This document shows positions 40,601 to 51,020 of a DNA stretch of 64,000 nucleotides, one piece after another. The stretch comes from Acanthornis magna (Eukaryota > Chordata > Aves > Passeriformes > Acanthizidae): assembly GCA_036785705.1 (NCBI GenBank), contig JAWUZG010000056.1:3287001-3351000 (forward strand), read 5' to 3'. Under the pieces are notes generated by a model. That model saw only the letters and a program-made list of their open reading frames with translations, did no database searches and was not told the origin of the DNA. Positions within the stretch are counted from its first letter, which is position 1, and each line of letters begins with the position of its first letter. The position numbers and the translations under genes were made by a program.

Positions 40601-40836
40601 AATAGATATTGAAAAAAACCCGAACATCATGACTACATTAAATAAAACTCTTAATATTTATTTACTAAAACTTTTCCCATGTAAAAGCTTTGTGTTTTCC
40701 TGTTAAGGTTAATAGTTTTTTTCTTAATATATGAGCTATCAAACAACGCTAACATAGTTTAATTTCACTGCTTTCTTTGCTAAGCAGAGTTGACCAAGAG
40801 CTGAATGGAAAACAAGAGCAGAAAAGCGAACAGTAA
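31629..40836 (+). CDS. BNIP2: BNIP2, BCL2/adenovirus E1B-interacting protein 2 (whole coding span)
   Basis: Nine coding exons join in phase to give a 312-residue protein, close to the 314 residues I recall for human BNIP2. The start ATG at 31629 has a strong context (A at -3, G at +4) and begins [16 protein letters not shown], the conserved N-terminus. The N-terminal third is acidic. Residues 96-98 form the W-E-D motif within EFEWED that binds kinesin light chain in BNIP2 and caytaxin. From about residue 145 to 300 lies the BCH (CRAL-TRIO-like) domain, which in this family binds Rho GTPases and their regulators and also mediates dimerisation. Introns run from 118 bases to 4.1 kb. The protein is cytosolic and a scaffold rather than an enzyme. 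A 36-nt optional exon would raise it to 324 residues. Identification is by clear recall of the human protein. Confidence 0.97.
32395..32462 (+). CDS. BNIP2: BNIP2 exon 3
   Basis: 68 nt between acceptor CCAG and donor GTAAGA. It encodes [13 protein letters not shown] and a variable acidic stretch. The first codon is split with exon 2 and the last with exon 4. Confidence 0.93.
32530..32640. repeat. G/T-rich low-complexity tract in BNIP2 intron 3
   Basis: About 110 bases of alternating T-runs and G-runs, such as GGGGTTTTTTGGGGGTTTTGG. The C/A-rich mirror is on the minus strand. Similar shorter tracts occur at 36612-36645 and 60215-60260. Confidence 0.8.
33277..33450 (+). CDS. BNIP2: BNIP2 exon 4
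   Basis: 174 nt, acceptor TTTAG and donor GTGAGT. It encodes [13 protein letters not shown], the [17 protein letters not shown] acidic block and NSNEFEWE, so the kinesin-binding W-E-D motif straddles the junction with exon 5. Confidence 0.96.
35253..35429 (+). CDS. BNIP2: BNIP2 exon 5
   Basis: 177 nt, acceptor GGCAG and donor GTAAGG. It encodes [32 protein letters not shown] and [11 protein letters not shown], which lead into the BCH domain. Confidence 0.96.
36066..36168 (+). CDS. BNIP2: BNIP2 exon 6
   Basis: 103 nt, acceptor TTTAG and donor GTAGGT. It encodes the start of the BCH fold: [20 protein letters not shown], then [10 protein letters not shown]. Confidence 0.95.
36287..36418 (+). 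CDS. BNIP2: BNIP2 exon 7
   Basis: 132 nt, acceptor CTCCAG and donor GTAAGA. It encodes [20 protein letters not shown] and then [17 protein letters not shown], the BCH core. The intron before it is only 118 bases. Confidence 0.96.
37042..37128 (+). CDS. BNIP2: BNIP2 exon 8
   Basis: 87 nt, acceptor TTCAG and donor GTAAAA. It encodes [20 protein letters not shown] and LAITKPFI, a lipid-binding-fold segment typical of CRAL-TRIO relatives. Confidence 0.96.
   Translation, partial: VKKKPEVIDHSSSFLVHQNTPGHHKTFY
37259..37357 (+). CDS. BNIP2: BNIP2 exon 9
   Basis: 99 nt, acceptor CCACAG and donor GTATGT at 37358. It encodes [24 protein letters not shown] and VGIPECIK, the end of the BCH domain. The exon contains a second perfect donor-like string, AG then GTATGT, at 37283, in the same phase as the real donor. 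Confidence 0.95.
37740..38310 (-). pseudogene. Possible decayed retrocopy or unknown element in BNIP2 intron 9
   Basis: On the minus strand two overlapping open frames of about 115 codons each (37957-38304 and 37841-38185) cover a patch less AT-rich than the surrounding intron. The frames look complementary, as if one reading frame had been broken once near 38070. A minus-strand AATAAA occurs near 37740, where a 3' UTR end would be expected. I do not recognise the product. It may instead be a chance open region or an unlisted repeat. Confidence 0.25.
38785..38820 (+). CDS. BNIP2: BNIP2 optional 36-nt microexon
   Basis: The segment sits between a pyrimidine-rich acceptor (CTTTTCCTCACCAAG, ending 38784) and a GTATAT donor. 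It has the same phase as exons 9 and 10 and encodes [12 protein letters not shown], 12 strongly charged residues placed directly after the BCH domain. Including it keeps the tail frame intact (R-V-D-Q-E-L-N). Similar charged peptides follow the BCH domain in relatives such as caytaxin, from memory. Whether it is used, and where, needs transcript data. Confidence 0.75.
40788..40836 (+). CDS. BNIP2: BNIP2 exon 10 (last coding exon)
   Basis: The acceptor AAGCAG ends at 40787. The exon encodes [15 protein letters not shown] and then TAA at 40834-40836, matching the conserved BNIP2 tail. It continues into the 3' UTR. Confidence 0.94.
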
Positions 40837-42050
40837 GTTTGGAGTCCAAACAAGACTGAAGAATATGCAGATGGAACGATGCTGTTTGTGCTCCATTACA
40901 ATGCATTCTCTCTGTGTATGTATTATATAATCTGTTGCAAAAGGTGCTTTGGAGTAGCACACAATGAACTGCTTACTGCTGTATTGGTTTGTCTTGACTT
41001 TAATTGCTGTTTATATAATCGTTTTATACTGCTAAATGGCAAAGAACCCTATGTTTTCACAGGATGTTCTTGCAACTGTTTATCTAAATGATGCATGTTC
41101 TTCAGTAAAATATTTATATACCTAAATGTTAAAGGAAAAGAGATAATATATATATTTTTATGACTGAGCAATATATTGTGTGTACCTGCTGAAGGAATTC
41201 ATTTGCAGGTAGACAAGGCCATAAGTTACTTGTTATTGTAAAAAACTGTTTTGCTGTAAATGGTCAAGTGCATTTCTTCATTGTTGTGAAAACTTGTTTG
41301 GATATTAACAGTTACATTAACTTGGCTTTCACAAATGTAGAGATCCTTGTTTTTGTTCACATACCTAATACAGGCCCACTCCTTTACCTCACTAGAGTGA
41401 GCTTCAACTTTGGTATCTTCCAGTCCATCATTCAGGAAGCAGAACTGCAGTTCTGTGGATGTCATTGCTGGCCACAAAGTTTAAGCCTAAGCCACAATAG
41501 CTGAACTGTCTGACTGGTAAGATACCAGACCTTTTTCAGTGGAAGTTGTGAATTTAGGTTCTGCTTCACTGTGTCAGGACAGTCTCAGCTAGCAGTAGGC
41601 AATGAGTTCCTTGCAGTTCTTCATGGATGAGTCTTGGTTGTCACTGGTAAAATCTCTGGTCATGCTCAGTAGAACTTGGGAGTTACACAGGTATTCTAGC
41701 CACAGTACCATTTTTTGGGGCAGAAATATGAGAAGTCTTATGCTACCTGTGTCATCCTTGTAGATGAAACATCCATTTATAAAGCTCTTAGTTAGGCACA
41801 TGATACCAGCACTAATATAACTTTTAAAGAGTGTTTCAAAGGCTGGGGTGTTTTCACTCCCCGCAGTGGTGGTAAACCTGTGTCTGTAAGAGGCATTCTT
41901 GGACACCTAATTAGTGTGTATAGGTTTACTGGGACAACAGTAATGCACTGGTTGATACGTTGTAAAAGTTTGTAACATCTTTTGATAAACATTGCAATTT
42001 CCATGTAAGGGCAGGTGTATGCAAATAAATTCATTCAGGAGTTGAGCAAT
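40837..42050 (+). other. BNIP2: BNIP2 3' UTR (end approximate)
   Basis: AT-rich sequence after the stop with several AU-rich ATTTA-type motifs around 41110-41160. It ends near the first good poly(A) signal, AATAAA at 42024-42029, which is followed by T/G-rich sequence suitable for cleavage factor binding. Confidence 0.6.
42024..42029 (+). terminator. BNIP2: Poly(A) signal of BNIP2
   Basis: A canonical AATAAA hexamer 1.2 kb after the stop codon, with T/G-rich sequence ('ttttggtgtttattgtgctc') about 50 bases downstream. Confidence 0.6.
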
Positions 42051-45000
42051 ATAATGTTGTAGCAAGTATATTAAATCTCTGCTTTTGGTGTTTATTGTGC
42101 TCACAATTTTGTCTTAATGCCAAAAATTATCACTTCTTAACTATATTTAATGTTACTCAGCTACCTTATTAAAAAAAAGTTGTGTTCAGCCACATTACTA
42201 CCTGGCACTGATTAATAGCAGTTGTGAGATATTCCATGGTCAAGACTTACCAAGTAACAATTAATCCACTGTCTCCAGTGATAGCTGTATAGAGTCTGAG
42301 AGCATATGGATGTCAGGTGAGGGAAAATTGCTCATGTTTCTGGCAGTTTAAGTGTGCAGTTCAGATACTTTCATCTCAAGATCTAAGTCCTTTTGTTGCA
42401 ATAGCCTCTGTATCAGAGTTTCAAGGAGATTGATATGGAGGATGTATTCACACAACAGGCAGTACTAATGCCAAGTTGCCTTGCATCCATTCCATCAGAA
42501 TCCATCTGAAAGCAGAACACAAATGCACTTTCTTTGGGGCTGTCTTATCTTCTGCTTCAATTTTGATGTTGACTCCGATTAATGTAAAGTTCAAGTCAGT
42601 CCACGGGGCGCTTGCAGCCTGTTTACTTCTGTTACTTTCTTAGTGTGGTCTGTATGACCATGCAAATCTGATTTTTACTGGGTTCGCATGTGTCCTAAGC
42701 TAAATAGGAAGCATTCTCATTATCTCATTTCCCCTTTTCCTAATTGATTATTTTATTGAGAATAATTCTCTTATATTCTTAGTGGAGGGATTATAGTTCT
42801 CTATAATCTCTATATAGTTCTCTGTTGCTTCCTGTGTGCAGTAGAGAGTAGCCAGTCCTCTGCATATGCCATATTTACCGAACAATGGGATTGTTATTGT
42901 GTTTCCTGGTGGCCAAGGATTCTACAGTTTCATGCTGCAGTAGTATGATTTCTTTTGGAAATGTGTATGTGCTTATAAATGGTTTATTTCTCTAGTATAA
43001 GTTGTTGTGAATGAGTATGCAGCACAGTTCTGTCTCTAAAGATATGCAGCTTGAGCAGTGTTCTAAAGGATTATTCCCCTCTGACTTTTTGCAGCTCATC
43101 ATTTAATGGTGAGGTGGATGTTTACAAAAAGCAAAGTGGTCCCAAAGCTATGGGTAATGTTTTGTCAAACTTATCTTTTTTGAAATCTATAATATAATGT
43201 AATATATTTTAATATTTAAAAACATGGAAAGTTGGAATGTCATACTTTAATAAAAAATATTTTAAACCTTGAATCACTTTGTGATAAGATACAGTATTGT
43301 AGGGAATTCACCTTTCAATGACACTTCCTTCTAAAAGTAAGTCATTTTGCTAGAATTTGGCAAGCCCTGTCAAGAAAAAATTTAATGAGTGAGTCACTAA
43401 TTTACCTTTGATTTGGAGGTCTCATTAATTTATACATATTTATATGTATATGGTTGTTTGGGCCAGTGACCTCTCGATGTGACATTTCCTAAGCTGATTT
43501 CTGCAACAGGGTAAATTCAGAAGTGGCTAAGAGATTCTGGAGAAAGTGTCATTAAAAACTGATGTGAGTAGACTTTGGATTTGCCTGAAAGTTCTTGATG
43601 ATCTGTGTAGTATGGTACAGCCATGTTCTGTGGGAAGGTAGTGGGGAGGGACGTGTAAGGATTTAGTGCTGAAGCAGATTGAAGTCTTTGAGGTTCTGGG
43701 ATGTTGAAATGGAGAACTTTTATTCCAAAATGTGTAGAACTAGTTAGAATAATATGTAACCTTGTTCATAACAATGCAATTTGGTATATTTTTTCCTTTA
43801 CTCTCAGTAAACAAGTGAAGAACAGTCCTAATTTCCTTGAGGAATGTTGTACTGAGAGACAGTAGCTACACTCCAAACTGCACTCAACTAGGATATTATA
43901 GCCTGTAGCTGTTAGCATGTTTCAGCAACTTTGTTGCATCATACCCTTAATGCCCTAACAACAGTTAAAACTGTCAGCAGTTAATTTGTGTCAGACTTCA
44001 AGGTTAGATTACATGTGGTGGTAATGGAATCTTTTAATGAAATGACCTCGAAGCATGTCATGGGGAGGAGAAGGTGTCATTGGTGCCTGGTCATGTCAGC
44101 TTCACTGATGCTGTCTGCAGAAATGTCTGTACTTAACTGAAAATAATGGAATTACATTGTGAATAGGCACTTTCTAAACTAAATCTGTCACAAGGTAGAA
44201 AGTTTCTTCATGAAAAGCATATTTCTTTCAGTGCCAGATTTTTGTTGGAGTATCCTACAGGTTTATACAGTATTTTTAATATCTAGGAAGATGGTTTAAA
44301 TTTATGTCTTCTCAAAACCTGTTGTCTTCAGAGATGACTTTTAATTCTCAAGTCATTCCAGTCTCCCTCAGAAAAACCTCTTATGAGGAACAGAGAGGAG
44401 AGGGATAACAGCTTGTGTGCTTTTTGTAACCACAGAAGTCTTACAAATCATGAAGTGAAAATTCTTACTCAGTCCTTGTGAATGCTGGTCATTCTGTAGG
44501 GGATTTGTTTCACTAACTGCTTGTCAGAGACACTTGAAACAAGTGCTTTAATTCTACTTTTAAATAACACCTTGTTTTAGTCAGAGTAGCACTCTGAAAT
44601 AGGAATATTTAAATATTCATATTCTGAAAGACATATCTTGCAGCTTTCCTAGCTTCAGAATTCCAAGTTGAACTACACTGTTCCTTTTATTGCATCTCAT
44701 ATTCAGCTAACAGGGGAAAAAGGGCATTTGTGAAGAGGGTGCAGTCATGTTAGTTTTTCATTCTTCCCTTCAAGCATGACTGAGATCAGTGAAATTAAAG
44801 CCATTCTTTGGTCAGCTAGATTTTTTTTCAGTTTTGCAATTTGAACTGCACAGATTACTTTGATTTAAATGATTTTTTTTTTAGTACTGAAAATGATCTG
44901 AAGAGAAGGTATCAGAGTATTTTCCAAAAGTCCAGTCCTTATCTTACCATGTTCCTTACTCTACCTTGCTCAAGTGCTAGTTAATTTTTATAATGTGGAA

Positions 45001-45540
45001 TTACAGGTTAATAATTACAAATAAATATTCATGGAGGACAGATGCTTAGTTTACCAGTGACTGCAGTTCTGCAATGTTTCTTAGTCATGTAACAAAACCT
45101 TTTTATTGGCAAGAAAGGCCTGAGCCGTAAGGTGCTCTAATGGTTTAGACTGAAGTGTTAAGATAGAACGATTACAGTGTCTGTTAGTGTCTGTAAACTT
45201 TATTGTGTGTGATATTGGGAAACGTGCAGTGTTTTTAACAAAATGAAGCTGGAGTGATCATGCAAAAGCCCAGGTTGTGAATCATGGGTGACAGAAGTAG
45301 CTTAATTTGGCTAGTAACACTCTTCACAGATGTGACTATTTCCTTTGCCCCTTTAATAGAAAAGATGTAAGTAGAAGACTCTTCACCTACCTCTTAAGAA
45401 TACTATGATCCTTTCTTTTTAAATTACCTTGTTTTCTGTGTTCCAGCGTGTCACGGAGTAATGTGATAAACACGTGTGTGAATGCGCTAGCCGACATTAC
45501 TGAAGGGATGTTTTTTAATGGGGAAAAACCGCGGCTGTAT
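42051..45540. other. BNIP2-GTF2A2 intergenic DNA
   Basis: AT-rich sequence with no recognised repeat. Apart from the candidate terminal exon near 43.1 kb and a small direct repeat of TATAGTTCTCT at about 42792 and 42813, nothing stands out. Confidence 0.6.
43095..43260 (+). other. BNIP2: Candidate alternative last exon of BNIP2
   Basis: A strong acceptor (CCCCTCTGACTTTTTGCAG) ends at 43094. The phase after it matches exon 9 and the microexon and gives an open frame of 33 codons beginning SSFNGEVDVYKKQSGPKAM and ending at TAA 43195-43197. A canonical AATAAA follows at 43249-43254. Together this resembles an alternative terminal exon giving a different C-terminal tail. I do not recall a described counterpart with certainty. 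Confidence 0.4.
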
Positions 45541-46086
45541 CGAATAAAAGCCTTTGTGCGAGGTGCGAGTGTTTGATTGGGGCGCGTCGCGGGCGGGGCG
45601 CTGCTGCTCTGCGCGCGGCCCCGCGGCCCTTCCGCTTCCGGGCCAGGGCGGCCGAGGCGGGGCCGCGCTTCCGGCCGCGCGCGGTGAGGGCTGGTGGCGG
45701 CGCCGGGCCGGGGGCGGCGGGGCTGGGGTCCCTTCCCCGCGGGCCGGGGGCGGCGGGGGGCCGGGGCCGGGGCCGGCTGGGGCTAGGCGGGGCCGCGCAG
45801 TGCCCGGCTCCCGCCCGGGACGGCTCCGGCCGGGCTGGCTCCCGGGGCCGAGCGGGCGCGGCCGGAGCCGGGCCGGGCTGTCGGTTGTGCGGCCCCGCCG
45901 CCGGGAGCGCTCCCCAGGGTCGGGCGGTGCTCGCGGGGTGGCCTTTACACTGCGCGCGCTGTCCTTGTGCCCGGCGGGCTGGGCTGTGGGGCGTAGAGGG
46001 TTTTATTGTTATCTTTGTTTCCAATGAGAGCGAGGACAGCACAGGCGCGCAGCCGCGGATGACCAGGACGTGTCCGGCCCTCGCAG
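45541..46086. promoter_or_regulatory. GTF2A2: CpG-island promoter and non-coding first exon of GTF2A2
   Basis: A sharp switch from AT-rich to CpG-dense DNA. The inverted CCAAT box GATTGG is at 45575-45580, a GC box GGGCGGGGC at 45591-45599, and ETS-type CTTCCGG sites at 45635-45641 and 45668-45674. No TATA box is seen. A GTGAGG donor at 45684 probably ends exon 1. An acceptor CCCTCGCAG ends at 46086, seven bases before the start codon. The layout is typical of a broadly expressed gene. Confidence 0.7.
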
Positions 46087-46092
46087 TAAACC

Positions 46093-46164
46093 ATGGCGTA
46101 TCAGCTGTATAGGAATACCACGCTGGGGAACAGCCTGCAGGAGAGTCTGGATGAGCTCATACAG
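46093..46164 (+). CDS. GTF2A2: GTF2A2 first coding exon
   Basis: 72 nt, 24 whole codons, [12 protein letters not shown] to DELIQ, donor CAG/GTGGGG. Phase 0. Confidence 0.97.
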
Positions 46165-49100
46165 GTGGGGGGGCGCTGGGGTCTGGGCGAGCGCTTTAAT
46201 AAAAACAGAAGTTTTTATCCAAATGGCTTTGTGGTTCCTGTATCGAGGATCCTTTGGCTAAGGTTTGGAAATCTTACTGATTGGAATCATAAGGGTTTGG
46301 TACTCCATTCACTTGTGATGTCTTTAAGTGGCAAAGTCTCATGTGGCACTATTAAGATTAAGCTGGAACATTTTAGTCCATTTGCTGCTCTTCTGGTTAT
46401 TTCCAATAAATATTTATTATAAGAGGTCTTTGTGTAGCACAGAATTGAAATATAAAAGTGAAAATAAACACAGGAACATAACATTTCTCTAGATTGTTCA
46501 TCTAGAGGTCTGCTTCATGTGAATTTTGTTTTGATGTTATTAACGTTTACTGCATGTTTGAGCTTACTTTGAAACTGAAAACTTTTTTTTCTTTTTTTTT
46601 TGAAACTACTTTAGTCACAGCAAATCACACCTCAGTTGGCCCTTCAGGTGCTACTTCAGTTTGATAAAGCTATAAATTCGGCACTGGCACAGCGAGTCAG
46701 GAACAGAGTCAATTTCAGGGTAAGGAAATTATATCTAAATGTTTTACATGAGATACAGCAACTAAGTGTTGATGCAGAATGTCATTAAAAGCTGTGTGCT
46801 CTAAGCAAGAGCTTAAGAAGGTCCATTTTGACTCTGTAATAATCACTGTTTGCAAGTATATTCTGTATGTAGTTGTACGGCTTCTTACCTTTTTCTGCCA
46901 GGGATCTTTTGAATGAATGCAAAAATCAGATGATGAAAACAGGGAAGAGGCAAATGCTTTTTGATGGATAACATTGCCATCCTCAGTGTCTTGCAGATGA
47001 GGAGGGAGACTTTTGCTTCTCGCAGCTGTCCCTAGCAAAAGTGAGATGAGGCCAGATTTTCAGCCACATCAGTAATGTGAAGAGAGACTAGAGAGTCTAA
47101 ATCTGCCCTTTCACTGGATCATTTTGTAGCTATTTTCTGTAGGTATCATAGAAAAATAAGTTGGGGTGGGGGAGTTTCCAGTCAGCCACCCTAATTGATG
47201 TTAGATAGTCAGCAAGTTGTTAAATGTCAACTTGAATGTAACGTTAAGGGAAAAACCCACAAAACCCAGCTTCCTGTTAACCTTTGTCATATTACTTCTC
47301 TACAGTGTGTAGAATACATTAATGATGTGGGCTCCTAAGATGTTAGATTTTTAAACAATACAGAGATGTTAAAAATAGCCTAATTTCTCTAGCACATTTA
47401 ACTTGTTTATATATGTAGTATGGTATAGAAAACAGTTTAGCATGTGTTTAGTGGATAAATTTTAAAAATGTTACTTGGGGCTTAAGTTCAAGAATATCAA
47501 TTTAAAATACGTAAATGTGAAGGCCAAAAGTTTTCCATATTGACATCCTCAGTAATACATCAAATAGGAGGGATACCCCTTTATGTCAGATGTCAGTTTT
47601 GTTATGATTTTTTATTTAAGCTACCACTTTGTTTAAGCAATTGCAGAATTCACATCTTGTTATGATCACTACTGTAGCTGATTTTTCTTATGGCCCAATA
47701 CTTTAAGAAATGTTTTCTGCTACTGATCCTTTGTACACATTAGAAAAATTGTAAAACTTCTTAGCCTACCTGTGGAGTCTCCCCTTGAATATCCTGTAAC
47801 GTCACTACACAGTCTTGAAAATTTCAGCCACTGGAGGGCATTTAAACTCCAGTTTTCCTCAGAATTGCTTGCTTGCCCAATTGTATGCATTCAGGTCCAC
47901 TGTTGGCTTTGTGGCAAATCTTGTTCTAAAAGGGACATAGTTCAGTAGATACTTATCATATTTTCTGTTGCTTTTGAGATGCATCCTATAGAAAATGTCT
48001 CTTGTCTTTTTTAGGGGTCTCTGAACACATACAGGTTCTGTGACAATGTATGGACATTTGTACTGAATGATGTGGAATTTAGGGAGGTCACCGAACTTGT
48101 GAAAGTGGATAAAGTGAAAATTGTAGCATGTGATGGAAAAAGTAAGTATGAAAGATGATATAAATAGGCTGAGACACGAGCCTTGATTGTTTTTAAAAAG
48201 CTTTGACCAAATGTTTTACCAAAGGCAGATTGACTATGTTACTCAGAAGTAGGGCTCTGCATTCCTTTTTACATCTGAGGAGAGATGAAACAAAAGCCAG
48301 CGAAATGCTTCCCTGACTCACAAGCACTGAGGTAGAACCATGTCAGGGACTGCTCTGCACCTGTTCTTGGGAAGTAGAACTATTACTAGAGCTATTAGAA
48401 AGTCAGAAGTAATCTTTATTTTTTGTGTGGTGAGTTTTCTAGTATTAACCTGTTTGTTACGATAGCACCATATTTTACTGAATGTGAAGAGTGCTTCAAC
48501 AGTCTTGAGTAAGGAATTGTCTGAGAAAACTGTCTAAGCAGTCATTCCCTGGATTTGATAGTTGGGGACACAAGCCCATGAAAAGCTTATGCTTGCATTT
48601 GCAAGTCATAAGACTTACTTCTTGCCTAACAGACCCTCTGTATGTACACTGCCTGTGGGAGTTTACAGTCCATATCTGCTTGACTGGATTACTTTTGTCT
48701 GTGTTCCTTGGGATTCTTTACTGGAAAAAGTAATTCAGTTACTTCTGTGGCAAGCTGCTTTATAACTTTTTAAAACCATCAATGTGGCAGAGTATTGCAT
48801 AAGCTGTGTGAAATGGTGCCACTTGTTTCATCCTCGGAGCGTGATGCTAAAAGGAGGAACTGAAAATGGAAAAGGCTTTATTTAAATGCACTATAGACCT
48901 CTGAAACAGGTTCTTCATGGCTTCCTGATTCTGGCATGATTACAATAGTCACTTCAAGTTGTAGTTCTAAAGAGTTGACAGAATTTATTGTTTGCTCAAC
49001 TTCTGGTATTAGCCAAGCATATAATCTTACTGCTTGTTTTTTGTGTGCTTATTATAGCTAGTGGAGGAAACCTTACTTTCCAAGTATTAATCGTTTTCAT

Positions 49101-49818
49101 TCTTGATAAATTGTGCAGATAAGATTTAAACAACTGGCTGACTTGAAGTTGCTATTAACATTGCAACCTTTTTTTTTTCCCACGAGAAGTTGACTTGTTG
49201 AAGGAACATAGTGAACACTGGCTTGTCATTTGAGTTACATATTTTTTCCACAGCTCTAAAAACAAGAAAGCAGTAATGGTAGTGTATCAAAAACTGCACT
49301 GGGGTTAGTTGGTGATTCTGACAAAAGTTCAAAATAGAGAATTGCTTGCAGTTGCTTTATGAAGATCATGCTCATTCTTGCATCTGTTTCAAAATGCATA
49401 ATAAGCTATAGCCCACACTCCATCAGAGCTTATGCCGCTGGATGTGCAAAAGCCTTTCTCTTTAGTAGATGATAGCCACATGTTCTTGTGGCTGACTGCA
49501 GTAAAGGGTTTGTGTATCACTACATGTCAGAGCAAAGCTTTTAATACTTTTAGTGCCTCTGTGTGCACAACCCTGGAGTGCTGGCACTTTTCAGTGTTGC
49601 TAAGTGAAGTGGAACAGCACAAGCAGTTCATGCATGGCATTGAGAGCAGTGGAGGGAATTGGGTAGGTACAGAACATGTTCTAAAATTCTTGGGGAATGC
49701 TTTTGAACTTGGGGAAGGTACAAGAGAATGCTCTTGGTTCTTTGTTTTTAATGGGGGTGTGTATTAGTCTCACTTTCTTTTTTCTTTCCTAGACACTGGT
49801 TCGAATACTGCAGAATGA
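46093..49818 (+). CDS. GTF2A2: GTF2A2, transcription initiation factor IIA gamma subunit (whole coding span)
   Basis: Four coding exons (46093-46164, 46615-46719, 48015-48141, 49793-49818) join in phase into exactly 109 residues, the family's usual length. The protein begins [20 protein letters not shown] and ends DGKNTGSNTAE, almost identical to the human protein as I recall it. The N-terminal half forms the four-helix bundle and the C-terminal half ([19 protein letters not shown]) the beta-barrel that contacts TBP. With the alpha/beta subunit it makes TFIIA, which stabilises TBP on promoters and displaces repressors in the Pol II preinitiation complex. The start ATG has an optimal context (CCATGG, A at -3). 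It lies downstream of BNIP2 on the same strand, with its own promoter. Confidence 0.98.
46615..46719 (+). CDS. GTF2A2: GTF2A2 second coding exon
   Basis: 105 nt, 35 whole codons, [20 protein letters not shown] to RVNFR. The acceptor follows a long T-tract and ends ACTTTAG; the donor is GTAAGG. Confidence 0.97.
46720..48014 (+). other. GTF2A2: GTF2A2 intron after second coding exon
   Basis: 1.3 kb of AT-rich sequence. No repeat or extra exon recognised. Confidence 0.7.
48015..48141 (+). CDS. GTF2A2: GTF2A2 third coding exon
   Basis: 127 nt, acceptor TTTTTTAG and donor GTAAGT. It encodes [20 protein letters not shown], then [20 protein letters not shown], the TBP-contacting beta-barrel. Confidence 0.97.
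48142..49792 (+). other. GTF2A2: GTF2A2 intron before last exon
   Basis: 1.65 kb of AT-rich sequence. A 111-codon open frame at 49432-49767 runs up to the acceptor but shows no family resemblance and is regarded as chance. Confidence 0.7.
49793..49818 (+). CDS. GTF2A2: GTF2A2 last coding exon
   Basis: Acceptor TTTCCTAG. It encodes the tail N-T-G-S-N-T-A-E and ends at TGA 49816-49818. Only 26 coding bases. Confidence 0.95.
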
Positions 49819-50075
49819 ATAGACCTGTGGTTTGTCTGCAATATTTTCTGTTAATATGCAGCACTTTCTGGAGAGAAGCATGGAAAGGGACTGATCATAT
49901 TCAATTCTTGTGATGCGGGTTTGAGTTAATCCGTGCTAGAAAGCATCACAGAATGACAGTGGAAGAAATACCTGTAGCATTTCTTCAGTTCACCTTATAG
50001 GGCATGAATACAATGTTACCTTTTTTTTAATTACAAGAGATACTGTTGTCTTTTTTTGTTCAAAATAATTTCTGT

Positions 50076-50081
50076 AATAAA
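50076..50081 (+). terminator. GTF2A2: Poly(A) signal of GTF2A2
   Basis: AATAAA 258 bases after the stop, giving a 3' UTR of about 280 bases, in line with a short housekeeping mRNA. Confidence 0.75.
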
Positions 50082-50744
50082 CTTCTATTTAAAAACTTTT
50101 GAAAGAGTGATCATTGGAAAACTTCACTTAGAAACTAGCATTAACATTCCATATTTTCCCAAAATTTTCTAAGCGTGTTTAGAGAAATGTTGCAAATGAA
50201 AAAGTCACTCAGTTACAGGGTTCCAAGTGTGGTTGCACTGTTAAGTATTGCTAGAAATGGCTGTTCCAGGATGATGGGGGAGGACATCAGCAAAAGCTTA
50301 GCAGCTCATGCTGGGCAGCATGTTTGTGTGTTTGTGACTGCATCTTTCTGGCTATAAATAGCTCTGCTACGTGTCCTTTGCTGCACACTGCAGATTGATA
50401 AGTAACCATGTCTGAAACAAAAAGAACAGACTTGCTTTTATTTCAACACCACAATAAGTGTCTGTTTAAGTCATTATGCTAAAGGATGCAAATGTGTAGC
50501 TGTACCATGGTTTTCTCTTGTTCTACATCAGAGTCAATCTTCTAGGTTTAAACTTTTTTTGTTCTCTAATAACCATGTGTTAAACTAAATTTCAACCCAT
50601 ACATTGCTCTTCCTACCTCCAACTGCTTGTAATCTCTTCCTGTCTCTAGACAGAGATTTCTCAAGCTTGAGGTCTCTGTAGCCTTAGGACTCTCCTAATG
50701 CAAATAATTGTATCTCTGATTTTGTTCCAACTAAGTGTGCATTG

Positions 50745-51020
50745 GAATCATAGAATGGCCTGGGTTCAAAGGGACCTTAAGGATTATCTTGTTCCAGCCC
50801 CTTTTGTGGGCAGGGACACCTTCCATTAGCCCAGGTTGCTCCAAGCCCCTTCCAACCTGGCCTTAAGCACTTCCAGGAATGGGGCATCCACAGCTTGTTG
50901 GGGCAACCTGTTCTAGTGTCTCATCAGCCTCACAGGGGAGAATTGCTTCCTAATATCTAAACCTACTCTCTCTCGGTGTGAAGTCATTCCCTCTTGTCCT
51001 ATCACTCCAGGCTTTATTTT
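50745..51020 (-). mobile_element. CR1 LINE 3' end, antisense, 5' truncated
   Basis: The + strand begins 'aatcatagaatggcctgg', the reverse complement of the CR1 3' tail, and continues through 'gggcagggacaccttcc', 'caacctggccttaagcact', 'ccaggaatggggcatccac', 'ttcctaatatctaaacctac' and 'ccctcttgtcctatcactcc'. It is the standard CR1 3' UTR, with its 3' end at 50745 and truncation near 51020. Fairly low divergence compared with the other CR1 pieces. Confidence 0.92.

Noticed and set aside
45515..46112. Open frames of 157-179 codons over the GTF2A2 CpG island
   Set aside because: Low-complexity G/A/P/R-rich translations on both strands, explained by GC content. The true start is the ATG at 46093.
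49432..49767. 111-codon + strand frame in the last GTF2A2 intron
   Set aside because: No recognisable domain and no matching donor/acceptor phases to GTF2A2. The canonical last exon at 49793 restores the known 109-residue protein.
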